Assembly: GCF_039621805.1 (NCBI RefSeq)
Contig: NZ_CP155073.1
Coordinates: forward strand, 2,542,001-2,606,000
DNA from: Paraburkholderia sp. PREW-6R
GTDB lineage: Bacteria; Pseudomonadota; Gammaproteobacteria; Burkholderiales; Burkholderiaceae
Length of the DNA stretch: 64,000 nucleotides
Direction: 5' to 3'
Shown here: piece after piece, positions 1-9,650 of the stretch
Layout of the letters: every line of letters begins with the position of its first letter
Numbering within the stretch: position 1 is the first letter of the stretch
Program-made: the position numbers and the translations under genes
The notes under the pieces: model-generated
What the model was told of the DNA's origin: nothing
Seen by the model: the letters and a program-made list of their open reading frames with translations, nothing else
The model's database searches: none

Positions 1-2
1 AA

Positions 3-1826
3 CAGTTTTATCTCGAAGGTCAGATTGCCTACGCCGTGCCGAAGGAAATGGACGGCATGCTCGTCTACAGTTCGACACAGCATCCCAGCGAAATGCAGCA
101 GGTCGTCTCGCATATGCTCGACTGGCCCGCGCATAACGTGGTGTGCGAATGCCGTCGCATGGGTGGCGGGTTCGGCGGCAAGGAATCGCAGTCGGCGCTG
201 TTCGCGTGCGTCGCGGCGCTCGCGGCGAAACTGTTGCGCCGTCCGGTCAAGCTGCGCGCCGATCGCGACGACGATTTCATGATTACCGGCAAGCGCCACG
301 ATGCGATCTACGAATACGAAGCCGGCTTCGACGAGAACGGCCGCATTCTCGGCGCGCGCGTCGAAATCGCGTTACGCGCAGGCTATTCGGCGGACCTCTC
401 GGGCGCGGTCGCAACACGCGCGGTCTGCCACTTCGACAACGCGTACTACCTGTCCGACGTCGATATCGTCGCGTTGTGCTGCAAGACCAACACGCAATCG
501 AACACGGCGTTTCGCGGCTTTGGCGGCCCGCAAGGCGCGCTCGTGATGGAAGTGCTGATGGACAGCATCGCGCGCCAACTGGATCGCGATCCACTCGACG
601 TGCGCATCGCCAACTACTACGGCATCGGCGAGCGCGATACGACGCCGTACGGTCAGCGCGTCGAGGACAACATCATCGCGCCGCTCACCGACGAACTGCT
701 CGGTACCAGCGACTACCGCGCGCGGCGGGAGGCCATCGCCGCCTTCAACGCGACGAGCCCGGTGCTCAAGCGCGGCCTCGCGTTCTCGCCGGTGAAGTTC
801 GGCATCTCGTTCAACGTGCCGTTTCTGAATCAGGCCGGCGCGTTGGTGCATGTGTACAAGGACGGCTCCGTGCTCGTCAATCACGGCGGCACTGAGATGG
901 GCCAAGGGCTCAATACGAAAGTCGCGCAGGTGGTCGCGAACGCGTTCGGCTTGCCGTTGTCGCGGGTTCGCGTGACGGCAACCGATACGTCCAAGATCGC
1001 CAATACGTCCGCGACCGCTGCGTCCACCGGCAGCGATCTGAACGGCAAAGCCGCCGAAGCCGCTGCGCAGACCATTCGCGTGCGGCTTGCCGAACTCGCG
1101 GCGAAGCAGCTTGGCGGCACGGCGGACGACGTGCGCTTCGTCAATGGCGAAGTGGTGGCGAACGGCGGCGCGATGCCCTTCGAACAGCTCGTGGGCGCGG
1201 CCTATCTGGCGCGCGTGCAACTGTGGTCGGATGGGTTTTACACCACGCCCAAAGTGCATTGGGACGCAAAAACGCTGACCGGACATCCGTTCTATTACTT
1301 CGCGTATGGCGCGGCGGTGTCGGAGGTCGTGATCGACACGCTGACTGGCGAATGGAAACTGGTGCGCGCCGACGTGCTGCACGACGCCGGGCAGTCGATC
1401 AATCCGGCTATCGACATCGGCCAGGTGGAAGGCGGCTTTATCCAGGGCATGGGCTGGCTCACCACCGAGGAACTTTGGTGGAACCGCGATGGGCGGCTGA
1501 TGACGCACGCGCCGTCCACGTACAAGATTCCGGCGGTCAGCGACACGCCCGGCGCGTTCTACGTGAATCTCTATCAGAATCAGAACGCCGAGCCCACCGT
1601 ATTCCGTTCGAAGGCGGTTGGCGAGCCGCCGTTGCTGCTGCCGTTCTCGGTGTTCCTTGCGATTCGCGACGCGATCGCCGCCGCGGTGCCGCACGCGGAT
1701 CGCGCGCCGCCACTGCGTGCGCCGGCCACGCCCGAAGCAATTCTGGATGCACTGGATGCCCTGCGGACAACGTTGACAGACGAACAAGCCGCCGCCGAGC
1801 CGGCAACCACCGCGACGACTGCCTGA
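3..1826 (+). CDS. xdhB: Xanthine dehydrogenase, molybdopterin-binding (large) subunit, 5'-truncated by the window edge
   Basis: The reading frame is open from base 3, so the N-terminal part lies outside the window; about 607 residues of a roughly 780-residue family remain. The visible part carries the glycine-rich molybdopterin contact MGGGFGGKES and the FRGFGGPQG motif typical of the xanthine dehydrogenase large subunit, and near the C-terminus the conserved KAVGEPPLLL, whose Glu matches the catalytic base of the family. The enzyme hydroxylates hypoxanthine to xanthine and xanthine to urate in the cytoplasm, together with the FeS/FAD subunit presumably encoded just upstream. xdhC follows after about 107 bases, then two purine-base deaminase genes, so the whole block is a purine salvage/catabolism operon. 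The C-terminal tail is Ala/Thr-rich and looks unconserved. Confidence 0.96.
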   Translation, partial: QFYLEGQIAYAVPKEMDGMLVYSSTQHPSEMQQVVSHMLDWPAHNVVCECRRMGGGFGGKESQSALFACVAALAAKLLRRPVKLRADRDDDFMITGKRHDAIYEYEAGFDENGRILGARVEIALRAGYSADLSGAVATRAVCHFDNAYYLSDVDIVALCCKTNTQSNTAFRGFGGPQGALVMEVLMDSIARQLDRDPLDVRIANYYGIGERDTTPYGQRVEDNIIAPLTDELLGTSDYRARREAIAAFNATSPVLKRGLAFSPVKFGISFNVPFLNQAGALVHVYKDGSVLVNHGGTEMGQGLNTKVAQVVANAFGLPLSRVRVTATDTSKIANTSATAASTGSDLNGKAAEAAAQTIRVRLAELAAKQLGGTADDVRFVNGEVVANGGAMPFEQLVGAAYLARVQLWSDGFYTTPKVHWDAKTLTGHPFYYFAYGAAVSEVVIDTLTGEWKLVRADVLHDAGQSINPAIDIGQVEGGFIQGMGWLTTEELWWNRDGRLMTHAPSTYKIPAVSDTPGAFYVNLYQNQNAEPTVFRSKAVGEPPLLLPFSVFLAIRDAIAAAVPHADRAPPLRAPATPEAILDALDALRTTLTDEQAAAEPATTATTA

Positions 1827-1933
1827 CAACGCTGATAGAAACAACAACCGCGGCATGACACGACAAAAACGCGTCACGCCACACTCAACCGGCCGCACGG
1901 AGACCCCGCGCGGCCCCGTATGGAGAACGCCGG

Positions 1934-2953
1934 ATGCAAGCCTGGCTACCTGACCTGCAACACCTGCTCGCGCACGGCGACGCCGCCGTGCTGGTGACGG
2001 TCGCGCGCGTCGAAGGTTCGGCGCCCCGCGAAGCCGGCACCAAGATGATCGTCACGCGCGATTCGACCCGGCACACGATCGGCGGCGGTCATCTGGAATG
2101 GAAAGCGATCGAGACTGCGCGCCAGGTGTTGCGCGACGGCATGCGCTCCCCGCATATGCGGCGCCTCGAGCGTTTCGCGCTCGGCCCGAGTCTGGGGCAG
2201 TGCTGCGGCGGCGCGGTGATACTCGCGTTCGAGCGGCTGGATGTCGGCGATCTCGGCTGGATCACGACGCTCGCCAAGCGCGTGGCCGCCGGCCAGTCGA
2301 CGGTGCGTAGCGTATCATTCGGTCCCGCACCGGATGCGGTGATGCTGTCCGACCCCGAACCGGGCGTGGACGCCACCGACTGCCTGCTGTGGGACGGCGC
2401 CGGCTTCGACGACAGCGGCGCGCTGCTCACCGAAACCATTGCGCCTGGCGACTTTTCGGTCGTGCTGTTCGGCGCGGGCCATGTGGGCGCGGCGCTGGTT
2501 CGCGTGCTTGCCACGCTGCCCTGCACGGTCCGCTGGGTCGACGAACGCGACGCGCAGTTTCCTCCGCTCGAAACGCTGCACGCGCCGAACGTGAAGATCG
2601 ATCCGAACGACGCTCCCGACGAAGCGATCGACGAAGCCTTGCCGCACACGTACTTCATCGTGATGACGCACAACCATACGCTCGACCTCGAACTGGCCGA
2701 GCGCATTTTGCGGCGCGGCGATTTCGCGTTCTTCGGCATGATCGGCTCGCACAGCAAGCGCAAGCAGTTCGAACACCGGCTCGCCGCGCGCGGCATCGAT
2801 CCGCTCCAGATTGCGCGGATGAAATGTCCGCTCGGCGTGGACGGAATCGTCGACAAGTCGCCGGAGATCATCGCGATCTCAGCGGCCGCGCAGGTGTTGC
2901 AGGCGGTCGAAGCCAACGCGACGTTGCATCACGCAGCGCCGACGACCACCTGA
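1934..2953 (+). CDS. xdhC: Xanthine dehydrogenase accessory protein XdhC
   Basis: 339 residues, normal for XdhC. The N-terminal XdhC/CoxI domain has the GSAPREAGTKM segment and the C-terminal half is a Rossmann-like domain with VVLFGAGHVGAAL (about residues 176-188) and FFGMIGSHSKRKQF. Family role: binds the molybdenum cofactor, promotes its sulfuration and inserts it into XdhB. The ATG is preceded by GGAGAACGCCGG, a usable Shine-Dalgarno sequence. The position directly behind xdhB and ahead of the deaminase genes is the common order in Burkholderiaceae. Confidence 0.95.
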   Translation: MQAWLPDLQHLLAHGDAAVLVTVARVEGSAPREAGTKMIVTRDSTRHTIGGGHLEWKAIETARQVLRDGMRSPHMRRLERFALGPSLGQCCGGAVILAFERLDVGDLGWITTLAKRVAAGQSTVRSVSFGPAPDAVMLSDPEPGVDATDCLLWDGAGFDDSGALLTETIAPGDFSVVLFGAGHVGAALVRVLATLPCTVRWVDERDAQFPPLETLHAPNVKIDPNDAPDEAIDEALPHTYFIVMTHNHTLDLELAERILRRGDFAFFGMIGSHSKRKQFEHRLAARGIDPLQIARMKCPLGVDGIVDKSPEIIAISAAAQVLQAVEANATLHHAAPTTT

Positions 2954-3013
2954 ACCCGGCGCGTCGCTTCAGCGCATCGCATCCGGCGCACAGCGACTCC
3001 AATGAACTCCTGA

Positions 3014-4066
<1,053 letters not shown>

Positions 4067-4176
4067 CGGGCCGGTGTAGCGCAGCCGGCGGCGGCACGCT
4101 TGCCCGGAGTTCGGGCATCCACATCGGGCCGCTGTCCGCGCTGTTCAGCTCCCCCTATCCGGAGACGGTTTTTCCC

Positions 4177-5514
4177 ATGACTCAAACGGCTTTTCGCGCA
4201 CAACTGCTTACCTTCAACGGCGATCCCGCGCAATCGTCCAACGCGGCGGTCTTCGACGAAGACGGCCTGCTGATCGTCGAAGACGGCCACGTCGTCGCGG
4301 CGGGCGCGTATGCGGCGCTCGCGTCGCAGCTCGCGCCCGGCACCCAGGTGCAGGAGATGCGCGACAAGCTGATCGTGCCGGGCTTCATCGACACGCACAT
4401 TCACTATCCGCAGACCGACATGATCGCGTCGCCGGCGCCGGGCCTGTTGCCGTGGCTCGAGACGTACACGTTTCCGACCGAGCGCCGCTTCACCGATCCG
4501 GCCTATGCGCGCGACACGGCGAACTTTTTCGTCGACGAACTGCTCGCCTGCGGCACGACCACCGCGCTTGTGTATTGCACGGTCCACAAGGAATCGGCCG
4601 ACGCGCTGTTCACGGCAAGCGAAGCGCGCAACCTGCGCATGGTGGCGGGCAAGGTGCTGATGGATCGCAATTGCCCCGAGTTCCTGCGCGACACCGCGCA
4701 GTCCGGTTACGACGACAGCGCCGAGCTGATCGGCCGCTGGCATAACCGGGGCCGCCAAATGTACGCGCTCACTCCGCGATTCGCGCCCACTTCGACAGAA
4801 GCGCAGCTCGAAGCGTGCGGCGTGCTGGCCGGCCAGCATCCGGATATCTTCATCCAGAGCCACGTGGCGGAGAATCACGACGAAGTGAAGTGGGTTGCCG
4901 ATCTTTTCCCCGGCCACCGCAGCTATCTGGACATTTACGATCACTACGGCCTGTTGCGCCGGCGCGCGGTGTACGGCCATTGCATCCACCTCGACGAGGA
5001 AGACCGCAAGCGCATGGCGCAGACCGGCACGGTGGCGTCACATTGCCCGACCTCCAACCTCTTTCTCGGCAGCGGCCTGTTCGACTTCGACAAGGCCGAC
5101 GAATCCGGCATGCCAGTCGCCCTCGCCACCGACGTGGGCGGCGGCACGTCGTTCTCGATGCTGCAGACCATGAACGAGGCACACAAGGTGGCGCGTCTGA
5201 CCGGGCATCACCTGAGCGCCACGCGCATGTTCTATCTCGCCACCGCCGGCGCCGCCGAAGCGCTCGATCTCGCGGACAAGGTCGGAACCTTGAAGCCGAA
5301 GTCGGAAGCGGATTTCATCGTGCTCGATCCGCAAGCCACGCCGTTGCTCGCACGCCGCACCACGCGCACCGAAACGCTGGAGGAACTGCTGTTCGCGTTC
5401 GCGCTGCTCGGCGACGACCGCGCGATCTATGAAACATATGCGGCCGGCAAGCGCGTGCATCGCCGTGACGATGTGCGTCAGCCCGAGGCACGCGCGGCGA
5501 AGATTGCGGCTTGA
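4177..5514 (+). CDS. guaD: Guanine deaminase
   Basis: 445 residues, amidohydrolase superfamily. The first metal-binding motif reads PGFIDTHIHYPQTD (about residues 67-80); the HYPQ form is characteristic of guanine deaminase. Further metal ligands are in QSHVAENHDE, YGHCIHL and the Asp of ALATDVGGGTSFSM. Converts guanine to xanthine, the substrate of XdhAB. It is the last gene of the purine operon and is followed by a strong intrinsic terminator. Start chosen at the ATG with a GGAGACGG Shine-Dalgarno just upstream. Confidence 0.95.
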   Translation: MTQTAFRAQLLTFNGDPAQSSNAAVFDEDGLLIVEDGHVVAAGAYAALASQLAPGTQVQEMRDKLIVPGFIDTHIHYPQTDMIASPAPGLLPWLETYTFPTERRFTDPAYARDTANFFVDELLACGTTTALVYCTVHKESADALFTASEARNLRMVAGKVLMDRNCPEFLRDTAQSGYDDSAELIGRWHNRGRQMYALTPRFAPTSTEAQLEACGVLAGQHPDIFIQSHVAENHDEVKWVADLFPGHRSYLDIYDHYGLLRRRAVYGHCIHLDEEDRKRMAQTGTVASHCPTSNLFLGSGLFDFDKADESGMPVALATDVGGGTSFSMLQTMNEAHKVARLTGHHLSATRMFYLATAGAAEALDLADKVGTLKPKSEADFIVLDPQATPLLARRTTRTETLEELLFAFALLGDDRAIYETYAAGKRVHRRDDVRQPEARAAKIAA

Positions 5515-5645
5515 GTGTCGCGTAACGGCGGCGTGGCCGCAGTCGTGCGCTGACTTGTGCGGCTCGATATGGGTTGACCAGGTTTGGTCAGGCTCAAGGC
5601 GGCTCGATAAGGCTCGGGAAAAAGCTGGACAAAGCTCGAAGACAA

Positions 5646-5678
5646 ACGGCGCTTCCTTTCGCAAGGAAGCGCCGTTTT
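5646..5678 (+). terminator. Rho-independent terminator after guaD
   Basis: A perfect 13-bp stem (ACGGCGCTTCCTT / AAGGAAGCGCCGT) with a TCGC tetraloop, then TTTTC. It ends the purine operon and also sits 30 bases from the end of the convergent halogenase-like gene. Confidence 0.85.
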
Positions 5679-5707
5679 CATTGACAAGCTGCACCCAGCC
5701 GTTCTGC

Positions 5708-7015
5708 TCAACGCTGCATGCACACCTCGTGCAACGCGTTCAGGCGGCGCACCGGGTCCGCGACATACGGATTCGTGTCATCCCATGCATAGCCCGCCAG
5801 CACTGAACTGATCATGCGCCGAATCGACGGCGTCTGCTCCGGGTAATGGATGATGTCCTGCAACTCGCCGGAATACCAGCGCTCCACGAACGCGCGGAAT
5901 GTGTCGATGCCCTTGCGCAGCGGCATGTCGTATTCCGCCGACCAGTCCACACGCTCACCCTCGAGTTGCCGGTTCAGCGTCTGCACGGCCAGATGCGCCG
6001 AACGCAGCGCGATCGTCACGCCGGACGAAAACACCGGATCGAGAAATTCGCCGGCGTTGCCGAGCAGTGCGTAACCCGGTCCGTGCAAATGCTCGACGTT
6101 TGCCGCATAGCCGCCGATATGCCGCACCGGCATCAGAAATGGCGCGTTGCCGATGAGGCGGTTAAGCGTCGGCTCCTGCCGGATCAAACCGCGCAGTTTT
6201 GCTTCGCGCTGCGCGTCGGGTACGTCCAGAAAACTCGCCTCGGCGACACAACCCACCGACGAGCGGCCGCCCGCCAGCGGAATCATCCAGAACCACACGT
6301 CGCGGCGCTCCGGATGCGTCGCGACGCAGATCTTGTCGCGGTCCGTCGTGCCTGCCGGAATCCCGTCCTGCACATGAGAGAAGATCGCGGCACGCATAGG
6401 CATGCGTGTGGGTGCTTCGAGATTCAGCAGACGCGGCAGCACGCGGCCAAAGCCGCTCGCGTCGAACACAAAGCGCGCTTCGATCTGATACGCGTGGTCC
6501 GCTTCATCGATCACGTCGACGAGCGGCAGCGCGTCCGGGTGATTCGCAGAAGCCGTGCGCAATGCGCGCACGGCATGCCCGAAACGCACGTCGGCGCCCT
6601 GCGCGGCCGCACGGCGAATCAGGATATCGTCGAACACGGCGCGTTCGACCTGATAGGTCGTGCCCCACCCGGGCGAATGTTTGTCGCGGAAATCGAATGC
6701 GGACGACTGGTCGCGATAAACAAATTGCGCGCCGTTCTTGAACTGGAAGCCGGCCTCGACCACCGCCTGCAGCATGCCCGCTTCCTCCAGATAAGCCATG
6801 CTTTGCGGCAACAGGCTCTCGCCTATGGAAAAACGTGGAAAGTGCTGCCGCTCCAGCACCACGACCGAACGACCGGCTTTGCGCAGCAATGCCGCCGCGA
6901 CCGCGCCGGCCGGACCGGCGCCGATGATCGCGACATCCACGCTCAGGCGCTTTGACGAAACTGAACTCAAATGTGCCTCAATGATTTGCTTGCCCGCTGC
7001 TGCGTAACGCTGCAT
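5708..7015 (-). CDS. FAD-dependent halogenase-like oxidoreductase of the APE cluster
   Basis: 435 residues. The N-terminal dinucleotide-binding motif is IIGAGPAGAVAA (about residues 30-41), followed by HFPRFSIGESLLP, common to flavin-dependent halogenases and geranylgeranyl-reductase-type flavoenzymes. Two halogenase hallmarks are visible: a Lys in GFQFKNGAQF (Lys93, position equivalent to the catalytic Lys) and the WxWxIP box as WFWMIP (241-246). A late FAD contact, GNAGEFLDPVFSSGV, is present. No membrane segment or signal peptide. It ends the leftward APE gene group but is separated from the main operon by a divergent methyltransferase gene. It may halogenate the aryl head, as brominated xanthomonadins show is possible for this pigment class, or be a plain oxidoreductase; the WxWxIP box occurs in both. 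Confidence 0.8.
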   Translation of the reverse strand: MQRYAAAGKQIIEAHLSSVSSKRLSVDVAIIGAGPAGAVAAALLRKAGRSVVVLERQHFPRFSIGESLLPQSMAYLEEAGMLQAVVEAGFQFKNGAQFVYRDQSSAFDFRDKHSPGWGTTYQVERAVFDDILIRRAAAQGADVRFGHAVRALRTASANHPDALPLVDVIDEADHAYQIEARFVFDASGFGRVLPRLLNLEAPTRMPMRAAIFSHVQDGIPAGTTDRDKICVATHPERRDVWFWMIPLAGGRSSVGCVAEASFLDVPDAQREAKLRGLIRQEPTLNRLIGNAPFLMPVRHIGGYAANVEHLHGPGYALLGNAGEFLDPVFSSGVTIALRSAHLAVQTLNRQLEGERVDWSAEYDMPLRKGIDTFRAFVERWYSGELQDIIHYPEQTPSIRRMISSVLAGYAWDDTNPYVADPVRRLNALHEVCMQR

Positions 7016-7093
7016 TCTTATGTTCCGTTAAGACGTCCCACGGTTTTTCCGTTGGGGAACGAAAAGAACACCCCACTCGCGAGGGAGCCGAGC

Positions 7094-7822
7094 GTGTCGC
7101 AATCCGAAATATCCAGCGTGCCCTTCGTGCCTGAAACGGCATTTGGAAACTGGTTCCTGCGCACCCATACCTGGGAGCATCACGTGCTGCGCGTGGCGAT
7201 CGGCGACCTGAAGCGCCTGATCGACACGCCGCTGCCCGCCGCGCCCGTGATCGTCGACGTCGGCTGCGGGCAAGGTATGTCGTTTCGCCTGCTCGCGCAA
7301 GCGTTCAACCCGCGCCGCATTGTCGGTATCGACTACCACGCGCCCTCTCTGGCGCTCGCCGCGCAGGCCGCGAACGCGTGCCGCAACGGACTCGCCGATA
7401 TCGAACTGCTGCACGGCGACTGCGCGGATCTGCCGCTGCCCGACGCCAGCGCCGACATCGTGTTCTGCCACCAAACGTTTCATCATCTCGTCGAGCAGGA
7501 GCGCGCGCTCGCCGAGTTCCGCCGCGTGCTCAAGCCTGGCGGCGTGCTGCTGTTCGCCGAATCCACCGACGCGTACATCAAATCGTGGGTCATCCGCCTG
7601 CTGTTCCGTCACCCGATGCATGTGCAGAAAAGCGCGGACGGCTACCTCGACATGATTCGTCGCGGCGGTTTCACTTTCAGCGAGCGCAACGTTTCGCTAC
7701 CGTATCTGTGGTGGAGCCGCGCGAAAGATTTCGGCCTGCTCGAACGCATCGGCCTGTCCCGCCCGCAGCCCGGCAGGCGCCGCGAAACGCTGGTCAATGT
7801 CGCGGCGGTCAAGGCCCATTAA
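7094..7822 (+). CDS. Class I SAM-dependent methyltransferase of the APE cluster
   Basis: 242 residues from a GTG start at 7094, chosen because GAGGGAG lies 7 bases upstream and the protein then begins shortly before the conserved domain. SAM-binding motif I is IVDVGCGQGMSF, motif II is an acidic residue in VGIDYHAP, and the post-motif PGGVLLFAES follows. It is a Methyltransf_11-type enzyme. APE head groups of other bacteria carry methyl groups, so O- or C-methylation of the aryl ring is the likely job. It is transcribed divergently from the halogenase-like gene, about 78 bases apart, and converges on the main APE operon, sharing a bidirectional terminator with it. Confidence 0.85.
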   Translation: MSQSEISSVPFVPETAFGNWFLRTHTWEHHVLRVAIGDLKRLIDTPLPAAPVIVDVGCGQGMSFRLLAQAFNPRRIVGIDYHAPSLALAAQAANACRNGLADIELLHGDCADLPLPDASADIVFCHQTFHHLVEQERALAEFRRVLKPGGVLLFAESTDAYIKSWVIRLLFRHPMHVQKSADGYLDMIRRGGFTFSERNVSLPYLWWSRAKDFGLLERIGLSRPQPGRRRETLVNVAAVKAH

Positions 7823-7845
7823 CGCGGCACTGATCACACCAGCCA

Positions 7846-7874
7846 ATAAAAGCGCACGCATGGCGCGCTTTTAT
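7846..7874. terminator. Bidirectional intrinsic terminator between methyltransferase and APE operon end
   Basis: Perfect 10-bp stem ATAAAAGCGC / GCGCTTTTAT around a 9-base loop. The AT-rich stem base gives a U-tract in either direction, fitting its place between two convergent transcription units. Confidence 0.75.
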
Positions 7875-7930
7875 CCTTCTACTGCGTGACGCCCTTTTCC
7901 TGCTCGGCGCATCTCAAGCCTGCTCGCGAT

Positions 7931-8353
7931 CTAGTTCGACTCCAGCACCACGAGCTGCCCGCTCACCGCAATGGCCGCCGCACTCGGACTCACGCCGCAC
8001 GTGAAATCGGTCGACGAGTGGGTCTCCGTGCTGTGAAAACGCGTGGTTACATCGATCACGGCATTTGCCTGGCGCTCGTTCGCCGCGGCGCGCAGCTTCT
8101 TCACGGCTTCGGTGAGCGCCTCGTGGCACGCCTGTTCGGGACTCGATGTCTTGCGCGCAACCCGTACCGAGTACGACACGGCGCCCAACTGGCTCTTCAC
8201 CACCGGATGATCCTGCTCGCCAAAATAGACTTGCACGTCACCGCGCGACTGTCCGCCGGCCGCCGCGAGCGGCAACGACTGCACCTGCGTCGCGCAGCCC
8301 GCCTGAGTGAGCGCGATAAGCGCGGCGATGCCCAGTACAGCTGATCTGGTCAT
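7931..8353 (-). CDS. Small lipoprotein, 'excinuclease ATPase subunit'-type family, last gene of the APE operon
   Basis: 140 residues starting at an ATG preceded by GGGAGATAACC; the longer in-frame start lacks a ribosome site. The N-terminus is a lipoprotein signal with lipobox LTQAGC, so the mature protein is probably anchored to a membrane. The remainder has the pattern of a small domain that databases have misleadingly named excinuclease ATPase subunit (VQVYFGEQ near the middle, a C-A-L helix, NAVIDV and a final SGQLVVLE). No catalytic motif is seen. It lies 37 bases behind the last ketosynthase gene. It occupies a cluster that lacks a recognisable DUF3261 lipoprotein (ApeN of E. coli) and might take its place, but the two do not look homologous. 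Confidence 0.75.
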   Translation of the reverse strand: MTRSAVLGIAALIALTQAGCATQVQSLPLAAAGGQSRGDVQVYFGEQDHPVVKSQLGAVSYSVRVARKTSSPEQACHEALTEAVKKLRAAANERQANAVIDVTTRFHSTETHSSTDFTCGVSPSAAAIAVSGQLVVLESN

Positions 8354-8390
8354 GGTTATCTCCCTTGGATTTTTTCGATTCACCGCTCTT

Positions 8391-9650
8391 TCAGCGGCCC
8401 TGCCACGCTTCGAACATCAGGCTCGCGCAACTGCCGCCAAAGCCGAACGAGACCGACATCGCCGTGCGCAGATGCGCGTCGCAGGTCGTTCGCACGATCG
8501 GCAGACCGTCCAGTTCGGGCTCCAGCGACGCTTCACGAAGCTCGCTCGCCCCGCTCGCCGTTCCCGCGATGAAACCATCGCGCATCATCAATAGCGTGTA
8601 GATCGCCTCGTGCGCGCCGGATGCGCCAAGCGAGTGCCCGGTCATGCCTTTGGTCGACGAGAACGGCGGCACGTCCCCGTCGGACGAAGCGCCGAAGACG
8701 TCGCGCAATGCGCGCACCTCCTCGATATCGCCGGCCGGCGTGGATGGCGCGTGCGTATTCACATAATCGGGACACTTGCCCGCCTCCTCGACTGCGCGCC
8801 GCATGGCCCGCGCGATCCCGGCGGCGCGCGGTGCCACCATGCCTGCGTTGTCGGTGGCGTCGCCGAAACCGGTCAGTTCGGCATAAATTCGCGCGCCGCG
8901 CGCCAACGCGTGGTCGAGCGATTCGAGCACCAGCACACCCGCGCCCGACGCGATCACGAAACCGTCGCGCTCGGTGTCGTAGGGCCGCGACGCGGTAGAC
9001 GGCGTGTCGTTGAAGCGCCGGGACAGCGCACCCATTGCGTCGAACATCAGCGTCATGTTGTCGTGCAGCGCTTCGCTGCCGCCGGCCAGCACGATGTCCT
9101 GACGGCCGGTCTGGATCAGTTGCATCGCCTGGCCGAGTGCGAGCGCCGAAGTCGTGCACGCCGACGACGGCGAATAGCTGACGCCTTCGATCCCGAACAC
9201 CTGCGCGACATTCGCCGACGCCGTGCTGCTCATCGCATGCGGCACCGTGTACGGCGGGACTTTTTCGACGCCGCGCAAGGTCGCGATCGTCATCGCCGCG
9301 TCGTAAGTCGCGAGGGCGCCGACGCCCGAGCCAATCACCACGCCCGCGCGCGGCGAGCGCAGTGCCGCGACGTCGAGCGCGGCGTCATCGATCGCCTTGC
9401 GGGCGGCATGGCACGCGAAGCGCGCAGTGTCGCCCATGAAGCGCTCCAGCTTGCGCTCGAACGGCGGCTCGTGCGCAACGGAGGCGACGCCCGCCACCTG
9501 CGACGCAAAACCGCGTTCGCGCCACGCGTCGACCCGCTCGATTCGCGAGTCGCCCGCGCGCAACGCGGCGGCCACGTCGTCGAGCGTATTGCCGATACAC
9601 GACACGATGCCCATGCCCGTCACGACCACGCGTTGCAACGCCGCGCTCAT
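8391..9650 (-). CDS. Beta-ketoacyl-ACP synthase (FabB/F type), extra ketosynthase of the APE operon
   Basis: 419 residues with an intact Cys-His-His triad: Cys165 in SSACTTSAL, His in NTHAPSTPAGD and His in TGHSLGASGAHE. The opening RVVVTGMGIVS and closing FGFGGSCASLMF are typical of KAS I/II. It starts four bases inside the end of the preceding ketosynthase gene. Canonical APE clusters, as I recall them, encode three KS-fold proteins (ApeO, ApeC, ApeR); this is a fourth. It could prime the chain, elongate a second acyl chain, or be a duplicated FabB. Function is inferred only from the triad. Confidence 0.9.
   Translation of the reverse strand: MSAALQRVVVTGMGIVSCIGNTLDDVAAALRAGDSRIERVDAWRERGFASQVAGVASVAHEPPFERKLERFMGDTARFACHAARKAIDDAALDVAALRSPRAGVVIGSGVGALATYDAAMTIATLRGVEKVPPYTVPHAMSSTASANVAQVFGIEGVSYSPSSACTTSALALGQAMQLIQTGRQDIVLAGGSEALHDNMTLMFDAMGALSRRFNDTPSTASRPYDTERDGFVIASGAGVLVLESLDHALARGARIYAELTGFGDATDNAGMVAPRAAGIARAMRRAVEEAGKCPDYVNTHAPSTPAGDIEEVRALRDVFGASSDGDVPPFSSTKGMTGHSLGASGAHEAIYTLLMMRDGFIAGTASGASELREASLEPELDGLPIVRTTCDAHLRTAMSVSFGFGGSCASLMFEAWQGR

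Noticed and set aside
372..1898. 508-codon minus-strand ORF
   Set aside because: Shadow of xdhB in high-GC sequence; Arg/His-rich composition and no motif.
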